Part shown: in pieces, positions 28,118 through 36,613 of the stretch
Position numbering within the stretch: position 1 is the stretch's first letter
Layout of the letters: each line of letters starts with the position of its first letter
Assembly: GCF_947331435.1 (NCBI RefSeq)
Contig: NZ_CAMZOF010000006.1
Coordinates: forward strand, 1-64,000
DNA: 64,000 nt
DNA from: Pelagibius sp. Alg239-R121
Lineage (GTDB): Bacteria; Pseudomonadota; Alphaproteobacteria; Kiloniellales; Kiloniellaceae
Direction of reading: 5' to 3'
Translations under genes and position numbers: made by a program
Notes under the pieces: generated by a model
The model's input: the letters and a program-made list of their open reading frames with translations, nothing else
Database searches by the model: none
Told to the model about the DNA's origin: nothing

Positions 28118-28852
28118 ATGCAACTGACTCTCCCAAGTGACAGTAGACTGCCTCGGTATCATCAGGTCGCTGATACGATTCGCCAAGCCGTAAGTCGCCG
28201 GGAATGGAAGCCTGGTCAACAGCTTCCTTCCGAAGTCGAATTGGCCGAGAGATTCGGTGTGGCGCCGGGTACGGTCCGGCAGGCCATCACACGCCTTGTC
28301 GACGAAGGGATGCTGGAACGCCAACAAGGGCGCGGGACCTTTGTCCGCAGGCCTGATTTCAGTAGCTCCTTTTTCCGCTTCTTTCGCTTCCAGGGTCAGG
28401 ATGGAGAACAGTTGACTCCTGAAAGCAAGATCCTGAAACGCAGCATCGAGACTCCTGAGCAGTCCGTACGCGATGCCCTGGATCTGGTGGAGGATGAAGC
28501 TGTCGTCGCTATTCAGAGACTGCGCCTCGTCGAAGACCAGCCGGTCCTTTATGAAGAGATCTGTTTGCCTCATCTTCGCTTCGCGGCGTTCCTGACTTTG
28601 AGATTGAGCGAGATTGGACCGCTACTCTATCCGATTTACGAGGAATTTTGCGGGCAGATCGTTGCGCGCGCCCAAGAACAGCTGACCGCTTGTTCTGCAG
28701 ATGCGCTTGTCGCCAAAAATCTGGGTATCGAAAAGGGCGCCCCCGTCGTCGCTATCAAGAGAATCGCGATGGGATATGATGGACGTGCGCTTGAATGGCG
28801 GCGCTCCTGGGGGGCTGCAGAGACGTTCCAATATCATGTAGACATATTTTAA
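28118..28852 (+). CDS. GntR family regulator, HutC subfamily (UTRA domain)
   Basis: 244 residues. The N-terminal winged helix (PRYHQVADTIRQAVSRREWKPG, LPSEVELAERFGVAPGTVRQAITRL, ERQQGRGTFV) is followed by the UTRA effector domain (DEAVVAIQRLRLVEDQPVLYEEICLP; IEKGAPVVAIKRIAMGYDGRALEWRRS). UTRA regulators bind a pathway metabolite and release DNA. It lies 24 bp before dctP, so it is autoregulated with the transporter. Confidence 0.93.
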   Translation: MQLTLPSDSRLPRYHQVADTIRQAVSRREWKPGQQLPSEVELAERFGVAPGTVRQAITRLVDEGMLERQQGRGTFVRRPDFSSSFFRFFRFQGQDGEQLTPESKILKRSIETPEQSVRDALDLVEDEAVVAIQRLRLVEDQPVLYEEICLPHLRFAAFLTLRLSEIGPLLYPIYEEFCGQIVARAQEQLTACSADALVAKNLGIEKGAPVVAIKRIAMGYDGRALEWRRSWGAAETFQYHVDIF

Positions 28853-28875
28853 TGCAAACAGTGAGGGAGGAAATC

Positions 28876-29856
28876 ATGAAGTTGATACCCGCAGTCGCCG
28901 TTATAGGGGCGATGCTTGTTTCCACGACAACGGCGGTTCTTGCCGATCCGGTCAAAGTCAGAATTGCCAGTCACGTGTCGGCACTATCGCCTCTGCACCA
29001 GCAGTCGCAGATGTTCGCTGCCGAAATTGAAAAACGCCTGCCAGGTCAGTTCGAGTTTTCACTGTTCCCAGGCGGTCAGCTGGGTAAGGAAAAAGCTCTC
29101 ATTACCAATGTGAAGGCCGGCTCGATCGAGATGATCAATGTCGCCTCGGGCGTTATGAAACTCGATAAAAAACTTGGCCTGTTTGATCTGCCTTGGCTGT
29201 TCGCTGATCGGGAACATGTTCAACGGGCCATGACTGGCGGTCTTGAAGAGGCGGTTCGTGCGCGGATCGAGGAAGTGGCGGGCGTCAAGGTTGTTGGTGT
29301 CTATGAAAACGGTTTCCGGCACGTCGTGAACGGAAAGCGTTCGGTCAGCGAACCGAAGGATCTCAATGGGCTGAAGATCAGGATCTCGGGCGGAAAATTC
29401 CGCCAGGGTGTGTTCCAGCAAATGGGTGCGACGCCGCAAAAAGTTGCCTGGAAAGAGACTTTCACTGCATTGCAGACCGGTGTTGTCGACGGCGCGGAAG
29501 CGGCAGCCTACGGTTTTTACGAGCAGAAACACTATGAGGTAGCTAAGCACCTGAGCTTGACGGGACATGTTTACACGCCGTCGTTCCTGCTGGCATCGCA
29601 GTCTTTCTGGGATGGCTTGAACGATGAGCAGAAGAAGGCTTTTTCGGAAGCAGGTGCGGCTGTCACCGCCGATGCATACGAAGGCGCTGCGGCTCTGGAA
29701 AACAAGTACTTCAAGGAAATGGAGTCAAAGCTGACGATCAACAAAGTGGATCTCAAAGCTTTCCAGGCGGCGACTTCGAAGAGCTACGATGACTATCTGT
29801 CCAGTCAGGGCGATGACTGGCTGAATCTGGTGCGCGGCGCCGCTCAAAAGAACTGA
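28876..29856 (+). CDS. TRAP transporter substrate-binding protein DctP
   Basis: 326 residues from ATG 28876 (GGGAGGA upstream), with a signal peptide ending AVLADP. DctP-family features: FPGGQLGKEKALITNVKAGSIEM, the conserved LNGLKIRISGG arginine that binds the substrate carboxylate, and GVVDGAEAAAYGFYEQKHYEVAKHLSLTGH. The ligand is therefore an organic acid, not otherwise identifiable. First of a complete dctPQM set. Confidence 0.92.
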   Translation: MKLIPAVAVIGAMLVSTTTAVLADPVKVRIASHVSALSPLHQQSQMFAAEIEKRLPGQFEFSLFPGGQLGKEKALITNVKAGSIEMINVASGVMKLDKKLGLFDLPWLFADREHVQRAMTGGLEEAVRARIEEVAGVKVVGVYENGFRHVVNGKRSVSEPKDLNGLKIRISGGKFRQGVFQQMGATPQKVAWKETFTALQTGVVDGAEAAAYGFYEQKHYEVAKHLSLTGHVYTPSFLLASQSFWDGLNDEQKKAFSEAGAAVTADAYEGAAALENKYFKEMESKLTINKVDLKAFQAATSKSYDDYLSSQGDDWLNLVRGAAQKN

Positions 29857-29940
29857 CCTTGGGGCTGGGCAGAACTCTCGGCTGCCCAAAATAGGAAGCC
29901 GGCAGGACGAAAGCGCCTGCCGGCGGTCGGATAAATCACC

Positions 29941-30489
29941 ATGTTGAAACTTGCCGACAGGATTGTGCAGGCAGTGGCGGTGCTTTGCCTAATTGTCTCC
30001 ACCGCCATGATCTGCTCGAACGTTTTCTATCGTTACGTTGTGCTGGATTGGCTGCGGGGGCTGTCCGACGAAGTACAGTCTCTTCTCCCTCTTTACGAGA
30101 TTCTGAGCGTATTTTTCGGCTCTATCAGCGTAACAGCAGATGAAGTGCCTGGATTACTGCTGGTCTGGATTGCGTTTCTAGGGGCTTATATGGCACTGCG
30201 GCGTGGTGGACATATTGCCTTTGATCTGTTGGTTGAACGCCTGCCGCCAAAACCGCAGGCCTTCCTCCGTCACGCAACCGACACGGCAATCCTGGTTTTT
30301 CTTGCTCTGTTGTTTTTCCAATCAATTCGGATGATCCGTGTTGACGGTGCGACTGAAATCGAAACTGCGGAGATCGCGCAGGGTTGGTTCATGTTGATCA
30401 TGCCTTTGGCGGCGGTTCTACTCGGTCTTGCAATCTTGGTCCAGATTGTCGAACGGCGCCGGCCGGCGGCCAAGAGTCAGGATCTCTAA
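29941..30489 (+). CDS. TRAP transporter small permease DctQ
   Basis: 182 residues with four hydrophobic helices, including VLCLIVSTAMICSNVFYRY, a family-typical first helix, and WIAFLGAYMALRRGGHIAFD. It links binding protein and large permease. It ends 2 bp before dctM. Confidence 0.9.
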   Translation: MLKLADRIVQAVAVLCLIVSTAMICSNVFYRYVVLDWLRGLSDEVQSLLPLYEILSVFFGSISVTADEVPGLLLVWIAFLGAYMALRRGGHIAFDLLVERLPPKPQAFLRHATDTAILVFLALLFFQSIRMIRVDGATEIETAEIAQGWFMLIMPLAAVLLGLAILVQIVERRRPAAKSQDL

Positions 30490-30491
30490 TC

Positions 30492-31751
30492 ATGGCTTGG
30501 CTGGTGATCGTTCTGCTGTTTGCGCTGATCGGGTTCGGCGTACCCATTGGTTTTGCGTTGATGATCACGGCGGCGATTGCCATGGCGCTGTCCGGTATAG
30601 ATCTCATCATGGTTCCCATTCAGATGTTCTCCGGTACGAACTCGGTGGTTCTGCTGGCAATCCCATTGTTTATTTTCATGGGCGAGCTGATGGGGGCGAC
30701 CTCCATTTCGGAACGGATCATTGCACTTGCGGCGGCTTTGGTCGGTTGGATCCGCGGCGGACTGGGGCACGTCAATATCGTGACATCCATGTTCATGGCG
30801 GAGATGTCGGGTTCGGCTGTGGCGGACGCGGCGGTCATGAGCAAGGTCTTCGTGCCTTCCATGGAGAAGCAGGGTTATCCGCGCAGCTTTGCAGCGGCGG
30901 TTACCGCGACCAGCGCAACGCTCGGGATCATTATCCCGCCGTCCATTCCCATGGTGCTCTACGGGGTGACCAGCAACACCTCGATCAAGGAGCTGTTCAT
31001 CGCCGGCATAGTACCCGGCATCCTGTTGGGCGGTGCCTTCATGGTGACCGTCTACATCTTTGCTCTTAAGGAAAACTACCCGGTCGACAGGCGTTTCGAG
31101 ATTGCCCGGCTTGGCGGTGCCTTTTTGGGGGCTTTCGTGCCTCTGTTAATCCCAGTGCTGGTTGTCGGTGGTTTGATCTTCGGTTTCGTGACGCCGACAG
31201 AAGCCGCCGCGGCAGGCGTGGTTGCGGCTTTGTTGTTCGGTGTAGTTCTGCAGCGCGATCTTGGGGCCGCAAAGCTCTATGAGCTGATGGTCACAACCGT
31301 TCGCCAAACATCTGTCGTGATGATGATCATCGCGGGCTCGGCTGTGCTTGGTCAGTTTCTCGCCAATGAACAGCTGCCGCAGCGCATTGCCGAAGCCTTG
31401 GGCGGCGTCACCGACGACTATGTTTTTCGCCTCCTTCTGATCAATGTCTTTCTGTTGCTGTTGGGCATGTTCCTGCACGCCTCGGCCGCGATCATTGTCG
31501 TCGTGCCGATGTTGCTGCCATTGGTCAGAGAGATCGGCGTCGATCCGGTCCACTTCGGTGTCATCGTGTGCCTGAACCTGGGGATTGGACAGCAGACACC
31601 GCCGGTTGCGTCCGTTCTGCTTACGGTCTGTTCGACCACAGGACTCAAGATCGAACAAGTTATGGGGTACGGAAAATGGCTGATTTTGGCTATGTTCGTC
31701 ACGCTCATGATCGTGACTTTCACGCCACAGACGGCCATCTGGTTCCGTTAG
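30492..31751 (+). CDS. TRAP transporter large permease DctM
   Basis: 419 residues from ATG 30492, two bases after the dctQ stop. About twelve helices. DctM signatures: GVPIGFALMITAAIAMALSG, IPLFIFMGELMG, MSGSAVADAAVMSKVFVPSM, TSATLGIIIPPSIPMVLYG and the late FGVIVCLNLGIGQQTPPV. It is the sodium-coupled channel of the transporter. Confidence 0.94.
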   Translation: MAWLVIVLLFALIGFGVPIGFALMITAAIAMALSGIDLIMVPIQMFSGTNSVVLLAIPLFIFMGELMGATSISERIIALAAALVGWIRGGLGHVNIVTSMFMAEMSGSAVADAAVMSKVFVPSMEKQGYPRSFAAAVTATSATLGIIIPPSIPMVLYGVTSNTSIKELFIAGIVPGILLGGAFMVTVYIFALKENYPVDRRFEIARLGGAFLGAFVPLLIPVLVVGGLIFGFVTPTEAAAAGVVAALLFGVVLQRDLGAAKLYELMVTTVRQTSVVMMIIAGSAVLGQFLANEQLPQRIAEALGGVTDDYVFRLLLINVFLLLLGMFLHASAAIIVVVPMLLPLVREIGVDPVHFGVIVCLNLGIGQQTPPVASVLLTVCSTTGLKIEQVMGYGKWLILAMFVTLMIVTFTPQTAIWFR

Positions 31752-31766
31752 CGAGGGAGTTGTCAA

Positions 31767-32600
31767 ATGTCTGATACTAAGGAGCTTACACGGCACTACA
31801 GTCGAAGCGATCTGCTCGGGGCGATCAAACGTGGACTTGAAGCACTGGGTAAAAAGCGGGAGACAGCCACACTCGATGATCTGGCACTGGTTGACGAGTT
31901 TCACGTTGGCGGGCGGCAGGCGTCAATCGAGTTGCTCGACCAGATGGATGTGTCGGCGGATCAATTTGTACTCGACATCGGTTGTGGCCTCGGCGGGCCT
32001 GCGCGTTTCGCGGCCGATTACTACGGCTGCAAAGTGGCGGGTGTCGATCTGACGGAAGACTATGTGACTGCGGGGCGGGTGTTGTGCAACTGGGTCGGGC
32101 TCAGCGACAAAGTCTCACTCCGGCAGGGCAGCGCCTTAAACATGCCGCTCGTTGATGGAACCTTCGACGCTGCCTACATGATGCACGTGGGCATGAATAT
32201 CGCGGACAAGGCTGCGCTCTGTAGTGAAGTCTACCGCCTTTTACGGCCGGGTGCCCGTTTTGGTATTTACGATGTCATGCGTGTAGGAGAGGGGGAACTG
32301 ACATTTCCCGTGCCTTGGTCATCCGTGCCGGAAACCAGTTTTGTCGCTCGCCCGCAGGAATATAAAGACGCCCTGGCGGCCGCCGGCTTCAAGATCGTCG
32401 CGGAGCGTAACCGGCGTGACTTTGCGTTGGATTTTTTTGAGAAACAGCGTGTGAGGCTCGCTGCGTCCGACGGTCTGCCCCCGTTGAGCCTTCACATTGT
32501 GATGGGGGAAAACACTGGCGAAAAACTACAGAATCTCGTTACCAACATCGCGGAAAACCGGGTCGCTCCGGTTGAGGTGATTGCACGGAAGATTGCATAG
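31767..32600 (+). CDS. SAM-dependent methyltransferase in the TRAP operon
   Basis: 277 residues. SAM-binding motif I is VLDIGCGLGGPARF, followed by GVDLTEDYV and DGTFDAAYMMHVGMNI; the C-terminal half resembles sarcosine/phosphoethanolamine-type methyltransferases (YRLLRPGARFGIYDVMR). It starts 15 bp after dctM, so it is co-transcribed with the transporter. Whether it methylates the imported compound is unknown. Confidence 0.85.
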   Translation: MSDTKELTRHYSRSDLLGAIKRGLEALGKKRETATLDDLALVDEFHVGGRQASIELLDQMDVSADQFVLDIGCGLGGPARFAADYYGCKVAGVDLTEDYVTAGRVLCNWVGLSDKVSLRQGSALNMPLVDGTFDAAYMMHVGMNIADKAALCSEVYRLLRPGARFGIYDVMRVGEGELTFPVPWSSVPETSFVARPQEYKDALAAAGFKIVAERNRRDFALDFFEKQRVRLAASDGLPPLSLHIVMGENTGEKLQNLVTNIAENRVAPVEVIARKIA

Positions 32601-32647
32601 CGTCTCTTGGTTGGAGCGATACACAATCTTCCGCTTGCGGTTTTCGT

Positions 32648-33211
32648 TCAGGCTGCAGTGGGTTTGCGGGTCCAGAAATAGTCCAGCGACAATAATCCCG
32701 GTCCGCGGACAACGAGGTAGATCAGTAGAAATACCCAGAGGCTGCGCTGATCCACGATCACGGAGTCCGAGAAACGGTCAAAGAGCGCGCCTGTGGTTTT
32801 TTCGTCGGCCCCATGAAAAGCGACATCGACAAAACTCTGTACAGTGACGAAGCCGATCATGCCGATTGCTGCGGCACGAGTGAAGAGCCCCAACACAATC
32901 AGGATTGGCAGGATGAACTCGCTGTAGGTGCCGGCCGCGACGATGATGTCGTAGGGAAAGAAGGGAACCTGCGCGGCGTCGTAATCGAATTGTTCGACGA
33001 CACTGGGCAGGATCTGGAAGTAGGCGTTGTCTGTGATCGTGAAGAAGCCCAGAAAGCCATCACCAACCTTTGTCAGGGCGGAATTGAACAGATATACGAA
33101 CAGGACGCCGGCAAAAACGAAGCGGGCGGCGAGACCGAGGAACCAGTCTTCCAACGCACGCTGAATCTTTTCGAAGATGAGATTGTACCATCCGGCAAGT
33201 CGGGAAATCAT
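32648..33211 (-). CDS. DoxX family membrane protein of the bufferin locus
   Basis: 187 residues with four predicted helices; the FAGVLFVYLFNSALTKVGDG start and LPILIVLGLFTRAAAIGMIGFV segment are DoxX-type. It follows bufC by 29 bp. DoxX proteins commonly accompany DUF692/DUF2282 gene sets, probably supporting redox or export steps, but their role is not established. Confidence 0.85.
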   Translation of the reverse strand: MISRLAGWYNLIFEKIQRALEDWFLGLAARFVFAGVLFVYLFNSALTKVGDGFLGFFTITDNAYFQILPSVVEQFDYDAAQVPFFPYDIIVAAGTYSEFILPILIVLGLFTRAAAIGMIGFVTVQSFVDVAFHGADEKTTGALFDRFSDSVIVDQRSLWVFLLIYLVVRGPGLLSLDYFWTRKPTAA

Positions 33212-33240
33212 AGCACTCTATCCTTCCTTGGGGTTTGTCG

Positions 33241-34011
33241 TTAATCGTGGTTTTTGGTGATGCCAATCACGGCACCGAGTTGGAAAAGTCCTTCCAGGTG
33301 ATTGGCGAGATCGAAAGTCTGCGAAATTTCCGCGGCCAAGCCGGCGGCTTCTCCTAATGTCGCGCCTTCACGCAATGCCTTGATAAAGTTGTAGCCGTCA
33401 GAAGGTAGGCGGCGGGTGTCGACGTCGAAGGCCGGCCGAACAACAATCACCTGCTCGGGTGCATCCATCTTAACTGCGTCCTGGGGGGCTAGGCCGGACG
33501 TTGCAGCCCAGAGCGAGAAGAGAGGCCAGCGAGACGAGAAGAGTTCCAGTGAAGGATGTAGCTGAAATGTGACCGCGCCGAGTTGATCCGGCCGTATCTC
33601 GGCAAGGCTATCGATGCTGATCGCTGTCCGGTCAGCGGCATGGTAGGCCGACAAGCGAGCCCATTCCAGCCGGGCGACGTCACCCAGATAAGGGATTGAA
33701 GCTGCCGGCGGAAAGCGATCCAGAAAGTCGCCAAAGGTTTTGCCGTAGAGAAACATGAGCGGCGAACGCGGTGGCTCCAGGTCGATGTAAACCCGTGCCG
33801 TTGCCTTGAAGAATTCGTCGCCCACCAGATGCAGGACAGCCGGAAAGCTGGCTTTCAAAGCTTCGATCAGGCTCGCAACAACGTTGTTGCGGTAAACGTC
33901 GAACCGACGTTTGGGCAGCGTTCCGCCGCGCGCCTTTAAACTATCGGGTGGCGGCGCAGAGGGATCCCGCAAGCCGGCGATGAACTCGGATTGGATTTCA
34001 GAGAGAGACAC
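33241..34011 (-). CDS. bufC: BufC/HvfC-type partner protein (DUF2063, putative DNA-binding domain)
   Basis: 256 residues. The N-terminal domain ([48 protein letters not shown]) is the DUF2063 domain that pairs with DUF692 enzymes in RiPP loci, where it presents the precursor. It overlaps bufB by 14 nt, indicating coupled translation and a complex. The DNA-binding label in databases is historical and probably misleading. Confidence 0.88.
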   Translation of the reverse strand: MSLSEIQSEFIAGLRDPSAPPPDSLKARGGTLPKRRFDVYRNNVVASLIEALKASFPAVLHLVGDEFFKATARVYIDLEPPRSPLMFLYGKTFGDFLDRFPPAASIPYLGDVARLEWARLSAYHAADRTAISIDSLAEIRPDQLGAVTFQLHPSLELFSSRWPLFSLWAATSGLAPQDAVKMDAPEQVIVVRPAFDVDTRRLPSDGYNFIKALREGATLGEAAGLAAEISQTFDLANHLEGLFQLGAVIGITKNHD

Positions 34012-34903
34012 GATTCTGCTCCGGAGTGCTTAACGCTGCGTCTGTGGCAACGAGAAGACGATCCGCGGTTTGGGCTTCGCCGAAAAGCCTCTGCCAACTG
34101 GGTACGTCATTGTCCCATTCGATCAGTGTCGGCAGGTGGCCGGTGCGTGCGATCACGCGGCTGAACAGAGCCCAGACCGGGTCGGCCACGGCCCGGTCAT
34201 GTGCGTCGATCAAGAGCAGTGCGCCGTCGTCGTCGAGGTCTTCCGCGTGGCCGCCAAGATGGATCTCGCCCACTTGCTCGAGCGGGAAGGCATCCAGATA
34301 GACTTCTGGTGAGTAACCGTGATTGCTGGCCGATACGAAAGCGTTGTTGACGTCGAGAAGTAATCCGCAGCCGGTCCGCCTAGCGAGGTTGGTCAGGAAC
34401 TCGATTTCGCTCATGCTGCTTTCGGCAAAGGTGACATAGGTTGAGGGATTTTCGAGCAGCATCTGCCGACCGAGGGTTTCCTGAACCTGATCTATATGCT
34501 CGCTGCAGCGTGCGAGTGCTTCCTCGGTGTATGGCACCGGCAGCAGGTCGTTGAAGAAAAAATCGTCATGAGTCGACCAGGCCAGGTGTTCGCTGAAGAG
34601 ACCGGGTTCATAGCGCTGGTTTAGCTCTTTCAGACGTGAGAGATGATCTTTGTCAAGCGGCCGATCCGCGCCGATGGACAGGCCCACGCCATGTAAGGAA
34701 AGAGGGTAATCCCGGCGAATAGCCTCAAGATAGCGGTGAGGGGGACCGCCATCGCCCATGTAGTTCTCAGCGTGAACCTCAAACCATCCGATATCCGGGC
34801 GATCCTCGATAATCGCGTCGTAGTGAGCGGCCTTAAGACCGACACCGGCGCGTCCCGGAATCCTTGCGGGGAGGGTGGTTGGGGTATTTGCCGGGATTTT
34901 CAT
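33998..34903 (-). CDS. bufB: Multinuclear non-heme iron oxidase (DUF692/MNIO), bufferin-modifying BufB
   Basis: 301 residues from ATG 34903 with AAGAGGT upstream; a GTG at 34924 lies in a hairpin and is unlikely. Metal-binding motifs typical of DUF692: [63 protein letters not shown] and IEWDND. Related enzymes convert cysteines of precursor peptides to oxazolone/thioamide or thiooxazole groups. Neighbouring precursor and partner genes make the assignment strong. Confidence 0.92.
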   Translation of the reverse strand: MKIPANTPTTLPARIPGRAGVGLKAAHYDAIIEDRPDIGWFEVHAENYMGDGGPPHRYLEAIRRDYPLSLHGVGLSIGADRPLDKDHLSRLKELNQRYEPGLFSEHLAWSTHDDFFFNDLLPVPYTEEALARCSEHIDQVQETLGRQMLLENPSTYVTFAESSMSEIEFLTNLARRTGCGLLLDVNNAFVSASNHGYSPEVYLDAFPLEQVGEIHLGGHAEDLDDDGALLLIDAHDRAVADPVWALFSRVIARTGHLPTLIEWDNDVPSWQRLFGEAQTADRLLVATDAALSTPEQNRVSL

Positions 34904-34923
34904 GGGATACCTCTTAAGAGACA

Positions 34924-34950
34924 CGAAGGCCGGAAAAAATCCGGCCTTCG
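34924..34950 (-). terminator. Intergenic hairpin between bufA and bufB
   Basis: A perfect 10-bp stem (CGAAGGCCGG/CCGGCCTTCG, 34924-34933 with 34941-34950) with a 7-nt loop lies between the precursor and enzyme genes. The following sequence has only a weak T-tract, so it is likely a partial terminator or mRNA-stability element that lets precursor mRNA exceed enzyme mRNA. Confidence 0.7.
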
Positions 34951-34982
34951 GTTCATGGCCATCCTAGTTCATGGCCATCCTA
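34951..34982. repeat. 16-bp tandem duplication downstream of bufA
   Basis: gttcatggccatccta occurs twice head to tail (34951-34966, 34967-34982), between the hairpin and the bufA stop codon. Confidence 0.9.
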
Positions 34983-34990
34983 AAAGAAGA

Positions 34991-35320
34991 TCAGCCGGTC
35001 GGGAGATCGCGCTCGATGGCTTCCAGAGAGCCCTGACGATCACCCGGCAGTTCGTAACTGGCTTCCTGACCTTCGGCACCATATTTTGTGCAGTCGCCTT
35101 TGGGGACCAGCGTCCAGGCGTTGCCTTGGTAATCAATTGTCGAGGTTCCGGCACAGGTGGTGCCTGGACCGGCGGCACAGTCGTTCTGACCGGCGAGGGA
35201 GACACCGTAGCACTTTTCCTTGCCTGCCGCGCTTGCGGGCGCGGAGACTGATGCGGAAAGCGCCACAGCAACAGCACCGGCGATCACTGCCGACGACATG
35301 ACTTTGGTCTTGGTACTCAT
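34991..35320 (-). CDS. bufA: Bufferin-type RiPP precursor BufA (DUF2282)
   Basis: 109 residues: a signal peptide of about 32 residues (ending ASAAG) and a core with four cysteines, C37 (KCYGV), C48 (NDCAAG), C56 (TTCAGT) and C77 (GDCTKY). The [15 protein letters not shown] and WTLVPKG segments mark the DUF2282 bufferin-1 group. In characterised members some cysteines become thiooxazoles that bind copper in the periplasm and protect against copper stress; the same role is inferred here. First gene of bufA-bufB-bufC-doxX. Confidence 0.92.
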   Translation of the reverse strand: MSTKTKVMSSAVIAGAVAVALSASVSAPASAAGKEKCYGVSLAGQNDCAAGPGTTCAGTSTIDYQGNAWTLVPKGDCTKYGAEGQEASYELPGDRQGSLEAIERDLPTG

Positions 35321-35372
35321 CTTATTAATTCCTATTCAGTGAGTCTGGCTATACATCAGTGGTTTGTGGAGG

Positions 35373-35411
35373 ACCGCCAGTCTCTGACCTAGCAAAGGTG
35401 AGACTGACGGT
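35373..35411 (-). terminator. Hairpin between the YHS gene and bufA
   Basis: ACCGCCAGTCTC (35373-35384) pairs with GAGACTGACGGT (35400-35411) with one mismatch. It separates the YHS gene from bufA on the minus strand, suggesting that bufA has its own promoter in the next 50 bp. Confidence 0.5.
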
Positions 35412-35422
35412 TATCGGCTACT

Positions 35423-35448
35423 CGAGTTAGCTGCCCGAGTTAGCTGCC
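35423..35448. repeat. 13-bp tandem duplication at the YHS stop codon
   Basis: cgagttagctgcc occurs twice head to tail; the copy at 35436-35448 contains the stop codon of the YHS gene. Confidence 0.85.
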
Positions 35449-35982
35449 CTGGGGGGCCGGCTTGGAATAGGTGCCATCGTTGGCGTTGATCGCCTTCCAG
35501 CTCTTGGAAGAAGCGTCCTTCGATTCCAACTTGGTCCATTTGGTTCCGGCTGACGAGATATGACCGTTGACGTCTTCTTCCCAGAACCCAACCACGTTCG
35601 GCGTGATGTTCAGGAAAAGCTTGCCATCGACAATGCGCCAGAGATTGGGATTGCCGGGTACCTTGCCGCCCTGAGCGACACCATAGGCGCAGTGGCCATC
35701 GAACTGCGGAGCGTATTTGGCTGGATCAGCCAGGAATTTTGCGCGGTTTGCTTCCGATGAGAAGGCCCAGACCGAACCGTTGTAATCGGCAGTAATACTG
35801 GCGTTGCCCGGCACTGCCTCAGGCTGCTTCTGGCCGACCGGCACCTGTTCAAGGTCGAAGTAGGCGACGGGGTCGTAGCCGCTGAGTGCGTACTTGGATT
35901 CATCGACATACTGCTGACCGGCAAAGGCGGAGCTCGCTGCCATTACGGCAAAAGCGGACGAAAGCATCAGGGAGCGTAACAT
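35440..35982 (-). CDS. Exported YHS-domain protein
   Basis: 180 residues with a signal peptide (MLRSLMLSSAFAVMAASSAFAGQ). The YHS-type region is visible as YALSGYDPVAYF and VWAFSSEANRAKFLADPAKYAPQFDGHCAYGVAQG, with one conserved cysteine. YHS domains occur in copper-transport proteins and in periplasmic proteins of unknown role. It lies upstream of bufA in the same direction; a link with metal handling is inferred. Confidence 0.8.
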   Translation of the reverse strand: MLRSLMLSSAFAVMAASSAFAGQQYVDESKYALSGYDPVAYFDLEQVPVGQKQPEAVPGNASITADYNGSVWAFSSEANRAKFLADPAKYAPQFDGHCAYGVAQGGKVPGNPNLWRIVDGKLFLNITPNVVGFWEEDVNGHISSAGTKWTKLESKDASSKSWKAINANDGTYSKPAPQGS

Positions 35983-36471
35983 GTAATCCTCCAGAACGTT
36001 TGAGCTCTAATTTGGGAATGGTTTCTGCTGCTGAATTGGCGCCGTTTGTACAGAGCTTCAACGCACGGTGAAGACACATGGGCGTGAGCAAAGGATCACT
36101 TCTGCTCACGAAAACGTTGACGAGGCGTTACTTGTTAATGCGGCGGAAAATGATCGCGGAGCAATCACATCGAGTCGCGTTACCGTGCGCCTACTAGTCT
36201 GTGGCCGCATCCAATCAAGCGTGACAGCAGCGTTATGCTGCATTTAAGGTAAATTCAATAAGTCCTCCGCTGTTTTAACCGAAGTCCCGCCGTACATATT
36301 TTTGCGTCTGTGCAAGGCGGCAAAATCTGCCCGGAAAAATTTGCCGGATCCCCCTCCATTGGGCAAATCTTTCCTAGCAGAAATAGGCAAATATTACCTG
36401 CAGCCTATAAGGGAAATGTGTAACACATTGTAATATAAAGAGAAAAAAATTGTTCCGTCGAAGTCGGTTTT
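35983..36471. promoter_or_regulatory. Non-coding region with FlbD-like enhancer cluster
   Basis: No gene is seen in this stretch. Between 36316 and 36392 the motif GGCAAA recurs: GGCGGCAAAATCTGCCCGG (36316-36334), overlapping the near-palindrome CCGGAAAAATTTGCCGG (36331-36347), then GGGCAAAT (36361-36368) and AGGCAAAT (36385-36392). These resemble the ftr sites bound by FlbD in Caulobacter and lie about 80-155 bp upstream of the sigma54 promoter, a normal enhancer distance. The first 100 bp should carry the YHS promoter. Confidence 0.6.
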
Positions 36472-36487
36472 TGGCATTGGAATTGCG
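36472..36487 (+). promoter_or_regulatory. Sigma54 (-24/-12) promoter of the second flagellin
   Basis: TGGCAT-TGGAA-TTGC: GG at 36473-36474 and GC at 36485-36486 with exactly 10 nt between, matching the sigma54 consensus TGGCAC-N5-TTGC with one change. Predicted transcript start is near 36498, about 115 nt before the flagellin ATG. Confidence 0.85.
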
Positions 36488-36613
36488 ATGAACAGACTGG
36501 TGCTATGAGTCTCTATTTTGGATTTCTGGTATCGGGATGGCCAAGTAGGCGGTCTCTTTCAGGCCTCTCCAGGAAGGAGGGGTTGTGAACTTCAAGTAGA
36601 AGGATTTTTTAAC

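Noticed and set aside
33241-34011. Transcription factor for the bufferin operon
   Set aside because: Although the family is labelled putative DNA-binding, its overlap with the DUF692 gene and known partners indicate a precursor-binding partner protein instead.
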